This document shows, one piece after another, positions 1 through 6,273 of a DNA stretch of 18,041 nucleotides (position 1 is its first letter; every line of letters starts with the position of its first letter). The DNA comes from Rhodospirillaceae bacterium (GTDB lineage: Bacteria; Pseudomonadota; Alphaproteobacteria; MPNO01; UBA2964). Made by a program: the position numbers and the translations under genes. The DNA lies in the NCBI GenBank assembly GCA_018660305.1, contig JABJKO010000139.1, positions 1 to 18,041 on the forward strand. The letters are read 5' to 3'. Below the pieces are notes generated by a model. That model saw only the letters and a program-made list of their open reading frames with translations, did no database searches and was not told where the DNA came from.

Positions 1-4
1 AATC

Positions 5-1291
5 GTGCAACCCTTTCCCAAACAAGGGAAATTCGACCGCGTGGCGAGACTCAAACTTGCCGAAACCATCTTCGACGATATTCGTGCGCTCAGCGTCGAT
101 GGTCCGGGCGTCAGCCGCGATTCCTATGGTCCCGGGGAGCAGGCAGCGGTGGATTACTGCGCTGATCTGGCCCGCAAGGAAGGGCTCGATGTCCGTTTCG
201 ACGAGGCCGCCAATTTGATCATGGAGCTTCCCGGCAAGGCGCCGGACGAACCCTGCATCATCTGTGGCTCGCATCTGGACTCCGTGCCGCAGGGCGGTAA
301 TTTCGATGGGGCGGCCGGCGTCATCGCCGGGCTGATTTCCCTCATCCGCCTGAAGCGCGATGGCATTGTCCCGCCACGTACCATCCGGGTCATGGCCATA
401 CGCGGGGAAGAAAGCGCCTGGTTCGACCTTTGCTATCTGGGCTCAAGCGCGCTGTTCGGCGAATTGGCCGCCGATGACCTCGAACGCAAACACCGGGTCA
501 CCGGCCGTACGCTGGGTGAATACATGGAAGATGCCGGCGCCGCCGTGGATCGCATTCGTGATGGCGGGCGGCTGATTGATACCGCGGACATCGCCGCCTA
601 TATCGAGCTTCATATCGAACAGGGGCCGGTAATGGTGGCGCGCAACCTGCCGGTCGCGGTGGTGACTGGCCTGCGGGGCAATATCCGCCACGCCGAAATC
701 GTCTGCCGGGGCCAGGCCGGCCACGCCGGTGCCATTCCCCGCTGGCTGCGGCACGATTCAGTAATGGCGACCGCCGATCTCCTGAGCCGGCTGGACAAGC
801 ACTGGCAGGCGCTGCTGGAGCGCGGTCTCGATCTGGTGGTGACCACCGGGATGATTTCCACCAATAGCGATGATCATGCCATGTCCCGTATTCCCGGCGA
901 ATGTCAGTTTTGTCTGGAAATTCGCAGCCAGAGCACCGATACACTCGAAGCGTTTTACCAGCTGGTGCGGACCGAAGCCGACAATATCGGGCGCGACCGT
1001 GGCGTCACCTTCGATTTCGACCGTCGCAGCCTGTCGAGCCCGGCCGTGATGGACGATCGTTGGGTCACGCATCTGCTGGAGACCTGCGAGAAGATGAACG
1101 TGGTGGCTGAGCCCATTCCAAGCGGCGCCGGACACGACGCGGCGGTGTTCGCCAACAACAAGGTTCCGTCCGTGATGATTTTCATTCGGAACGAAAACGG
1201 CTCGCACAATCCCGACGAGGCTATGGATCTCGACGATTTCATGTATGGTACGGACGTGCTTTACACCGCGCTTCTGGACCCGCCTTCTTGA
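5..1291 (+). CDS. M20-family Zn-dependent amidohydrolase (hydantoinase/carbamoylase or allantoate amidohydrolase type)
   Basis: The 428-residue length is normal for the N-carbamoyl-L-amino acid hydrolase/allantoate amidohydrolase group of M20 metallopeptidases, which cleave a ureido or carbamoyl amide bond in the cytoplasm. Visible motifs, in order: GSHLDSVPQGGNFDG (metal ligands H90 and D101), GEES (E135/E136), ELHIEQGP (H203), GHAGAIP in the lid/dimerisation domain, SGAGHDAAVF near 373-382, and NGSHNPDE (H401, expected last metal ligand). The usual EEGxRF after the catalytic Glu reads EESAWF here, so substrate preference may differ from AllC. The chosen start is a GTG at base 5; a start left of the window or the GTG at base 41 cannot be excluded. 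The stop overlaps the TTG start of pyrC, so the two are probably co-translated. The true substrate (allantoate, N-carbamoyl-amino acid, ureidopropionate) cannot be fixed from sequence alone. Confidence 0.85.
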   Translation: MQPFPKQGKFDRVARLKLAETIFDDIRALSVDGPGVSRDSYGPGEQAAVDYCADLARKEGLDVRFDEAANLIMELPGKAPDEPCIICGSHLDSVPQGGNFDGAAGVIAGLISLIRLKRDGIVPPRTIRVMAIRGEESAWFDLCYLGSSALFGELAADDLERKHRVTGRTLGEYMEDAGAAVDRIRDGGRLIDTADIAAYIELHIEQGPVMVARNLPVAVVTGLRGNIRHAEIVCRGQAGHAGAIPRWLRHDSVMATADLLSRLDKHWQALLERGLDLVVTTGMISTNSDDHAMSRIPGECQFCLEIRSQSTDTLEAFYQLVRTEADNIGRDRGVTFDFDRRSLSSPAVMDDRWVTHLLETCEKMNVVAEPIPSGAGHDAAVFANNKVPSVMIFIRNENGSHNPDEAMDLDDFMYGTDVLYTALLDPPS

Positions 1292-2343
1292 CCGAGACCA
1301 CCGACACCCTCACCATCCGCCGGCCCGACGACTGGCATTTGCATCTTCGCGACGACGCCATGCTGCGGGGGGTTCTGCCCTTTACGGCCCGGCAATTCGG
1401 CCGCGCTATCATCATGCCCAATCTGGTGCCGCCGGTAACCACCGTCACCGAGGCACTGGCCTATCGCGGCCGCATTCTGGCGGCCCTGCCGGAGGGGCTT
1501 TCCTTCGAACCCCTGATGACCTGCTATCTGACCGATAACGCGGACCCCGATGCGCTGGAAGCCGGCCATCGCGATGGTGTGTTTACGGCGGTGAAGCTGT
1601 ATCCGGCCAATGCCACCACCAATTCCGATTTCGGCGTCACGTCGTGGGACAATATCCGGCCGGTCCTGGCGCGCCTGGAAAAGATCGGTATGCCGCTCCT
1701 GATTCATGGCGAGGAAGCCGCCCCCGACATCGATATCTTCGACCGTGAAAAAATGTTTATCGAGCGTGTTCTGTCCTGGATGACGGCGGATTATCCCGCG
1801 CTCAAGATCGTTCTGGAGCACACCACAACAGCCGAGGGTGTCGCCTTCGTCCGGGAAAGCGGAGACAACATCGGCGCGACCATCACGCCCCACCATCTCA
1901 TGATCAATCGGAATGCGCTCTTGGTTGGGGGTATGCGTCCGCACATGTATTGCCTGCCGGTCGCCAAACGGGAACGCCACCGCCTCGCCCTGCGCGCGGC
2001 GGCCACCAGCGGCGATGCCAGTTTCTTTCTCGGCACGGATTCCGCGCCCCATCCCATCGGCGCAAAGGAAAGCGATTGCGGCTGCGCTGGTATCTTCAAT
2101 GCACCAACGGCGATGGAGCTCTATACGCAGGTGTTCGACGAAGAAGGCGCGCTCGACAATCTGGAAGCCTTCGCATCGGTCAATGGCCCGGCATTCTACG
2201 GATTACCGCCAAATGAAACGATGGTGACTCTCCGGCGCATGCCGTCGACCACACCCGGCGATATTTCCATTGAGGGAATGGAAGACAGAGTCCGGCCGTT
2301 TTCCGTGGCGGAAACCTTGTCCTGGTCACTTATTGACGCCTGA
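1288..2343 (+). CDS. pyrC: Dihydroorotase, class II (PyrC)
   Basis: Catalyses reversible cyclisation of N-carbamoyl-L-aspartate to dihydroorotate, step 3 of de novo pyrimidine synthesis. The 351 residues match the E. coli-type class II enzyme (about 348). All binuclear zinc-site motifs are present: DWHLHLRD (H17, H19), VKLYPANATTNS (K103, the carbamylated bridging lysine), LLIHGE (H140), LEHTTT (H178) and GTDSAPH (D251). The N-terminus requires a TTG start: no ATG, GTG or other TTG lies between base 1288 and the HxH motif, and no start codon lies further upstream in frame. The TTG overlaps the TGA stop of the preceding amidohydrolase (TTGA) and no clear Shine-Dalgarno precedes it, which fits translational coupling. 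pyrE follows after 82 bp with its own candidate promoter. The enzyme should be fully active. Confidence 0.95.
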   Translation: MTETTDTLTIRRPDDWHLHLRDDAMLRGVLPFTARQFGRAIIMPNLVPPVTTVTEALAYRGRILAALPEGLSFEPLMTCYLTDNADPDALEAGHRDGVFTAVKLYPANATTNSDFGVTSWDNIRPVLARLEKIGMPLLIHGEEAAPDIDIFDREKMFIERVLSWMTADYPALKIVLEHTTTAEGVAFVRESGDNIGATITPHHLMINRNALLVGGMRPHMYCLPVAKRERHRLALRAAATSGDASFFLGTDSAPHPIGAKESDCGCAGIFNAPTAMELYTQVFDEEGALDNLEAFASVNGPAFYGLPPNETMVTLRRMPSTTPGDISIEGMEDRVRPFSVAETLSWSLIDA

Positions 2344-2348
2344 TCGGA

Positions 2349-2377
2349 TTGTCTGCCCGCGGCCAACCGGATATAAC
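2349..2377 (+). promoter_or_regulatory. Candidate sigma-70 promoter for pyrE
   Basis: TTGTCT at 2349-2354 and TATAAC at 2372-2377 are separated by 17 bp, close to consensus spacing and sequence. Predicted transcription start is near 2384, leaving a leader of about 40 nt before the pyrE ATG. It would let pyrE and the next gene be transcribed independently of pyrC. No attenuator-like hairpin plus U-tract is visible in the leader. Confidence 0.5.
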
Positions 2378-2425
2378 TGCCCGGAACGTACATAAATCGA
2401 TCAGAAGACGAGGGAGAACGGGAAA

Positions 2426-3124
2426 ATGGCAGTTGGTGGCGCGTTTCCGGAAAAAGCGTTGATTGCGCAATTGACGGCCAAGATGCTTCTTGAAGTCGAA
2501 GCCATTCACTTCAACGCGGATAAGCCGTTTATTTTCACATCGGGCTGGGCCAGTCCGGTCTATATCGATTGCCGCAAGCTGATCTCCTACCCGCGGCTGC
2601 GCCAGACCATCATCGATTTCGGTGCCTCGATCCTGCTGCGCGATGCCGGCTTCGAGCGGTTCGATGCGGTTGCCGGCGGCGAGACCGCGGGCATTCCGTT
2701 TGCCGCCTGGATGGCCGACCGGCTGATGCTGCCCATGCAATACGTGCGCAAACAACCCAAGGGGTTTGGCCGCGACGCCCAGATCGAAGGTCATCTGGTT
2801 GAGGGGCAGCGCATCCTGCTGGTGGAAGACCTCACCACCGACGGCCGTAGCAAGGCCAATTTCTGCACTGCCCTGCGCAATGCAGGGGCATCGGTCGATC
2901 ATATTTTCGTCGTCTTCCACTACGGCATTTTTCCCGATAGCGCCGCCGTCATGTCGGACATTGGTGTGACAATGCATGCGCTTGCAACATTCTGGGATGT
3001 GCTGGAGGTCGCCAAGGAAGGCGAATTCTTCGATACGAATACGCTGAGCGAAGTCGAAAAATATCTGCATGATCCGGTGGGCTGGTCCGTCGCCCATGGC
3101 GGGGTCCAGGCGCTGCCCGGCTAA
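2426..3124 (+). CDS. pyrE: Orotate phosphoribosyltransferase (PyrE)
   Basis: Transfers the phosphoribosyl group of PRPP to orotate to give OMP, step 5 of pyrimidine synthesis. Evidence: [16 protein letters not shown] near 37-52 (the orotate PRTase N-terminal motif), [12 protein letters not shown] near 84-95, [10 protein letters not shown] (residues 106-115, PRPP-binding loop lysines) and the PRPP signature [13 protein letters not shown] at 131-143. Length is 232 residues, slightly longer than E. coli PyrE (213). The ATG at 2426 follows a purine-rich GAGGGAGAACGGG stretch. A near-consensus promoter lies in the 82-bp gap after pyrC. The enolase-superfamily gene begins 23 bp after the stop, so the two are probably on one transcript although functionally unrelated on their face. 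Confidence 0.95.
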   Translation: MAVGGAFPEKALIAQLTAKMLLEVEAIHFNADKPFIFTSGWASPVYIDCRKLISYPRLRQTIIDFGASILLRDAGFERFDAVAGGETAGIPFAAWMADRLMLPMQYVRKQPKGFGRDAQIEGHLVEGQRILLVEDLTTDGRSKANFCTALRNAGASVDHIFVVFHYGIFPDSAAVMSDIGVTMHALATFWDVLEVAKEGEFFDTNTLSEVEKYLHDPVGWSVAHGGVQALPG

Positions 3125-3147
3125 ACACACACCTAGCGGAGGATCCG

Positions 3148-4278
3148 ATGAAGATCGCGCGAATCGAAGCCGTTCCGCTCCGCATACCCGTCAATTTCTC
3201 CGCCATCGGAATCGATCACGACGAGATGGCGAGCCTCACCTATGTGGAGGTCGAGACAGATACCGGACTGATCGGCCACGGGATGACCTCTATCACCCAG
3301 GCCCGGCCGGTCGCCGAGGCCGTGAACAGCGTGCTGGGCCCGGCCCTTATCGGGCTGGACGCGCTGTCCCATGAACGGGCCTGGCATGTGATGTATTGGA
3401 GCGCCACGCCGTGGGCGCAAAGCGGTTACGCGTCGCATGCCATCAGCGCCATCGATCTGGCGCTGTGGGACATCAAGGGAAAGGCGTTTGGCCAGCCGGT
3501 GTGGCGCCTGATAGGCGGCGCGCGGGACCGGGTGCCGGTCTACGCCACCTGCGGCTTTTCCTTTCTCGATGACGAGGAACTGGCCGAGGTGGCAAAGACC
3601 GTGGTCGGGCAGGGCTTCAAGGGGCTCAAGATGCAGGTTGGCCGTCCCGGGCTGGACACGCGAAAGAACCCGCCGCCGGTTGGCGAGATCATTGCCCGGG
3701 ATGCGTTGCGTATCCGGGGAGTGCGCGCGGCCGTCGGGCCCGAAGTGGAGATCGCCATCGATGCCGGGTGCCGCCTCGATCTGCCCAGCGCCGTCAGGCT
3801 GGCCCTGTCGGTGGAAGATCAGGACATCGCGTTCTTCGAAGAACCCATCATGCAGAACGACGTCAAGCTGCTGGCAGAGATGCGTCGCAAGACAAAGATA
3901 CCGCTTACCGCCGGGCAAAACGAAGGTCTCGCCTATCGCTTTCGGGACATGCTGGTGGAAGGCGCCGTTGACCTTGTTCAGCCCAACGTGATCATCACCG
4001 GCGGTCTGACTCAGTGTCTGCGAATCGCCGGGATGGCGGAGGCCTTCAACGTGCAGATTTCAAATGGCGGAGGCGCGCCCTTCCAAAACCGCCATCTGCA
4101 GGCAGGGGTCGGCAACGGGACGGCCCTGGAATGGCAGTTCAACGCCGTCTTGGCCTGTTCCGCCATCTACAAGGATTTGCCGGGGCACGAGGATGGCTGG
4201 ATGGTCATGTCGGACGATCCGGGTCTTGGCCTGACCGCCGACCGCGAAGCCATCGACCGGTTGGTGGATAAGGGCTAG
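3148..4278 (+). CDS. Enolase-superfamily protein, mandelate racemase/muconate lactonizing enzyme-like, with atypical active site
   Basis: 376 residues with the typical two-domain layout: capping domain about 1-125 (TYVEVETDTGLIGHG; AIDLALWDIKGKAFGQPVWRL) and a TIM-barrel about 130-350. Members abstract a proton alpha to a carboxylate (racemases, cycloisomerases, sugar-acid dehydratases). Recognisable sites: GFKGLKMQVG (K161; the usual second Lys of KxK is Q163), AIDAGC (D205, metal ligand), FFEEP (E231/E232, metal ligand), AGQNEG (Q257 where GEN normally supplies the third metal ligand), QPNVIITGG (N280 where the His-Asp dyad usually has Asp) and ISNGGGAPFQNRHLQAG, where a Gly sits at the expected catalytic His of mandelate racemase. 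Alignment is by eye. The fold is certain; the reaction is unknown and may be non-standard. The start ATG has GGAGG 6 nt upstream. It ends in a short palindrome. Confidence 0.85.
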   Translation: MKIARIEAVPLRIPVNFSAIGIDHDEMASLTYVEVETDTGLIGHGMTSITQARPVAEAVNSVLGPALIGLDALSHERAWHVMYWSATPWAQSGYASHAISAIDLALWDIKGKAFGQPVWRLIGGARDRVPVYATCGFSFLDDEELAEVAKTVVGQGFKGLKMQVGRPGLDTRKNPPPVGEIIARDALRIRGVRAAVGPEVEIAIDAGCRLDLPSAVRLALSVEDQDIAFFEEPIMQNDVKLLAEMRRKTKIPLTAGQNEGLAYRFRDMLVEGAVDLVQPNVIITGGLTQCLRIAGMAEAFNVQISNGGGAPFQNRHLQAGVGNGTALEWQFNAVLACSAIYKDLPGHEDGWMVMSDDPGLGLTADREAIDRLVDKG

Positions 4279-4287
4279 AGCCCTATA
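4274..4287. repeat. Left arm of a 14-bp inverted repeat flanking the M19-RidA pair
   Basis: GCTAGAGCCCTATA at 4274-4287 is the exact reverse complement of TATAGGGCTCTAGC at 5928-5941. This arm includes the TAG stop of the enolase-superfamily gene. One chance 14-bp match in a window this size is not surprising, so significance rests on its position just outside a gene pair. Confidence 0.5.
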
Positions 4288-4291
4288 GGGC
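4280..4291. terminator. Perfect 12-bp palindrome between convergent genes
   Basis: GCCCTATAGGGC lies directly after the stop codon of the enolase-superfamily gene and before the converging M19-like gene. It can form a 4-bp GC stem with a TATA loop. No T-run follows on either strand, so it would be at best a weak bidirectional terminator. It overlaps one arm of the 14-bp inverted repeat described separately. Confidence 0.25.
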
Positions 4292-4323
4292 GGCGCGCTG
4301 GCTGGGCCGGTCCGGAGAGCTAC

Positions 4324-5301
4324 TCAGACCGGGCCTGTAAATGAGGATTCAAAAAACGAAAGCCAGTTTTCGCCCATGATCTTTGCAATATCGGGTTCCG
4401 AAAACCCATGGGTGCGCAGCCCTTGGGCAATGTTGCCGAAATCGCGATTTCCGTGGAACCAGGATGGCATGGGTGGAAACCCGGCATCGCTGGCGGAGCC
4501 TTCACCATAATCGATTTCCTTGGTCCAGCGGCCGACGCGCATCCACTCCACCACGCTGTCCGGCTGGTCCTGACACAAATCGCTGCCGATCCCGATATGG
4601 TCGGTTCCCATAAGGTCGGCCGTCCGCGCGACCATGTCGCAAAAGCTTTCCACACCGCAGGCGGATTTGTCTTTCAGGTGATGGGGATAGAGCGAGAAAC
4701 CAAGCATACCGCCGGAGTCTCCCAATGCCTTCAGCACCTCGTTGGACTTATTGCGCAGCGCCTGATGCCAGAACGCCGGGTTCGCGTGGGTGATGGCTAT
4801 GGGCCGGTGTGAAATTTCAATGGCGTCCAGTGTCGACCGCTCTCCGGAATGGCTCATAACGACAACCATGCCGACCCGGTTCATTTCCTGGATCACCTGT
4901 CGACCCATGCGGGTGATGCCGTTGTCGTTATCCTCATAGCAGCCGGTCGCGAGCAGGCTCTGGTTGTTATAGGAAAGCTGCATGAACCGCGCGCCGAGCT
5001 GATGGCAGATTTCGACCAGCCCAATATCGTCTTCTATCGGAGAGCAATTCTGGAACCCGAACACGATGGCGGTCCGTCCGGTTTGATGTGCCGTTCGGAC
5101 ATCCTCTGCCGTTCGCCCCGGCATGATTAAACTTGAAAATCGCTCAAACAGGCGATTCCAGTCGGCGATGTTCTCGACAGTTTCGCGAAAATCCTCGTGA
5201 TAACAAATGGTGACATGCACTGCCGACACGCCACCCGCATTCATCTCGCGGAAAATGCTTTCCGACCAGTTGGCGTACTGGCAGCCGTCGATCAGGATCA
5301 C
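4324..5301 (-). CDS. Peptidase M19 (membrane/renal dipeptidase)-like protein with incomplete metal site
   Basis: 325 residues with the M19 layout: GLVEICHQLGARFMQLSYNN near 94-113, then an NGIT..G..VIQEMN stretch (127-141), VVMSH (H151), PIAITHANPAFW (H172), R183 and a terminal HIGIGSDL (D241), plus the C-terminal IAQGLRTHGFSEPDIAKIMGENWLSFF typical of the family. M19 enzymes hydrolyse dipeptides, beta-lactams or related amides with a binuclear zinc site. Here the first metal motif HxD is absent (DGCQYANW at 5-12) and the bridging Glu appears to be Q84 (FGFQNCS), while both later His ligands remain. The start is GTG at 5301; only about 12 further sense codons lie upstream before an in-frame TAG, with no start codon. 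No signal peptide or lipobox is present, so it should be cytoplasmic. It is divergent from the RidA-like gene, 109 bp away. Fold is confident; substrate and activity are unknown. Confidence 0.85.
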   Translation of the reverse strand: MILIDGCQYANWSESIFREMNAGGVSAVHVTICYHEDFRETVENIADWNRLFERFSSLIMPGRTAEDVRTAHQTGRTAIVFGFQNCSPIEDDIGLVEICHQLGARFMQLSYNNQSLLATGCYEDNDNGITRMGRQVIQEMNRVGMVVVMSHSGERSTLDAIEISHRPIAITHANPAFWHQALRNKSNEVLKALGDSGGMLGFSLYPHHLKDKSACGVESFCDMVARTADLMGTDHIGIGSDLCQDQPDSVVEWMRVGRWTKEIDYGEGSASDAGFPPMPSWFHGNRDFGNIAQGLRTHGFSEPDIAKIMGENWLSFFESSFTGPV

Positions 5302-5410
5302 GGAGCGGCTGGAATTGGGGGATGAAACATACCACCACTATACTCAGCCTTTCGCCATTCTGCTAGATTCAGCCGCGTGAATTCCCTGTGGAACTCCAGA
5401 GAGTGCAATA

Positions 5411-5890
5411 ATGACTGTTGCCGAAGATCGTCTGCGTGCCGCCGGCCTGGAATTACCGCCGCGCGAAGGGCCGGCCTACGACTATGATCCATTCAAATGC
5501 GATGGCGAGCGGATTTATTTGGCGGGCACGCTGGGCAAAGAAAACGGAGCGGTTCGGAAAACCGGTAAGGTTGGCGCCGAAATTGATGAGTCAGAGGCGT
5601 ACAGACAGATGCAGATCTGTGCCTTGCAGGCGCTCAACTGGATGAAAGAAGCCACCGGAGGCGACCTCGACCGCATAGCCGGCATCCTCCAATTAAAGGC
5701 ATACGTCGCGTGCACGCCTGATTTTGACGGCATTTCGCGTATCGCCGATGGGGCCTCTCAGGTCTTTATGACCGCATTTGCAGACAACGGCCGACACCCG
5801 AGGAGCGTTCTGGGCATGATGCGCCTGCCGCAGGACGCGCCGGTGATGATAGATTTGGTGGCGGAAATTCGGAGACAGGTGCCACGTTAG
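5411..5890 (+). CDS. RidA/YjgF/UK114-family protein
   Basis: 159 residues. The C-terminal two thirds show the RidA fold pattern: ICALQALNWMKEATGGDLDRI near 72-92, LKAYVACTPDF near 95-105, and HPRSVLGMMRLPQDAPVMIDLVAEI near 133-156, where R135 (HPRS) should correspond to the conserved imine-binding Arg. RidA itself hydrolyses reactive 2-aminoacrylate and related imines; this longer subtype has an N-terminal extension (EGPAYDYDPFKCDGERIYLAG) and often sits in catabolic clusters with varied roles. The position equivalent to the catalytic-site Glu in VEIEAIA reads MIDLVAE, so it may not share RidA's exact activity. The ATG at 5411 has a weak AGAGAG upstream. It is divergent from the M19-like gene and probably shares its control region. 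Confidence 0.85.
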   Translation: MTVAEDRLRAAGLELPPREGPAYDYDPFKCDGERIYLAGTLGKENGAVRKTGKVGAEIDESEAYRQMQICALQALNWMKEATGGDLDRIAGILQLKAYVACTPDFDGISRIADGASQVFMTAFADNGRHPRSVLGMMRLPQDAPVMIDLVAEIRRQVPR

Positions 5891-5927
5891 GCAGCCACGA
5901 GCTTCTATAACTTGTTCAATTCAGCTG

Positions 5928-5941
5928 TATAGGGCTCTAGC
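5928..5941. repeat. Right arm of the 14-bp inverted repeat
   Basis: TATAGGGCTCTAGC, exact reverse complement of 4274-4287, lying 37 bp past the RidA-like stop codon. No target-site duplication or transposase is seen, so mobility is not supported. Confidence 0.5.
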
Positions 5942-5954
5942 TCATTTACTCCTA

Positions 5955-5983
5955 CCACCGCCGCTGATAATGGCGTCCGGTGG
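5955..5983. terminator. Hairpin between converging ridA-like gene and tRNA-Cys
   Basis: CCACCG (5955-5960) pairs with CGGTGG (5978-5983), and inside it CGC (5962-5964) pairs with GCG (5973-5975), leaving a TGATAATG loop. The stem lies where plus-strand transcription from the RidA-like gene meets minus-strand transcription of the tRNA, so a bidirectional terminator is reasonable. No T-tract follows, which lowers confidence. Confidence 0.35.
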
Positions 5984-6030
5984 GACAGAGGGGCAAAGAG
6001 TCCTGTTAAATCAATGTCCGAAAATGAAGG

Positions 6031-6104
6031 TGGAGGCCCGGAGCGGATTCGAACCGCTGTGCAAGGATTTGCAATCCTCTGGATAGCCTCTCTCCCACCG
6101 GGCC
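6031..6104 (-). tRNA. tRNA-Cys (anticodon GCA)
   Basis: On the minus strand a 74-nt cloverleaf reads from 6104 to 6031. The acceptor stem GGCCCGG (complement of 6098-6104) pairs with CCGGGCC (complement of 6035-6041). The T-loop is GTTCGAATC, and the anticodon loop TTGCAAA places anticodon GCA over 6070-6072. The discriminator base is U, the main cysteine identity element, and CCA is encoded (6031-6033). It lies between the RidA-like gene and the pcm-like gene and is transcribed opposite to both, with a strong-looking promoter upstream. No attL/attR-like duplicate of its 3' end was noticed in the window. Confidence 0.95.
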
Positions 6105-6146
6105 ATCGGGGGGTCGAATCGCGAGGGCGGACTAAATCCGCGCGCC

Positions 6147-6176
6147 TTATTAGGACGTGCAGTCGCCCGAGGTCAA
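6147..6176 (-). promoter_or_regulatory. Candidate promoter of tRNA-Cys
   Basis: On the minus strand TTGACC (complement of 6171-6176) and TAATAA (complement of 6147-6152) are 18 bp apart. The bases after the -10 are GGCGCGCGG, a GC-rich discriminator like those of growth-rate/stringently controlled stable RNA promoters. The expected start near 6139 gives a 5' leader of about 35 nt that RNase P would remove. Confidence 0.5.
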
Positions 6177-6189
6177 GGCATCGACAAAA

Positions 6190-6219
6190 TTGTTCTAAAT
6201 CGATCGGGATGTATATAGT
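6190..6219 (+). promoter_or_regulatory. Candidate promoter of the methyltransferase-TolC operon
   Basis: TTGTTC (6190-6195) and TATAGT (6214-6219) are 18 bp apart; TATATA at 6212-6217 with a 16-bp spacer is an alternative -10. The start would be near 6226, beside a GGGGTATCCCC palindrome (6229-6239) that could form a small leader hairpin or operator. The promoter is divergent from that of tRNA-Cys. Confidence 0.45.
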
Positions 6220-6273
6220 CTGGCAACCGGGGTATCCCCATTATCGCGTCCTAATTCCTGCCGGAGCGTCCGT

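Noticed and set aside
5379..5396. Imperfect inverted repeat GAATTCC-CTGT-GGAACTC upstream of the RidA-like gene
   Set aside because: Seven-base arms with one mismatch; could be an operator but no regulator gene or second copy supports it.
6031..6104. tRNA-Cys as an integration site
   Set aside because: No integrase and no duplicate of the tRNA 3' end nearby; flanks are housekeeping genes.
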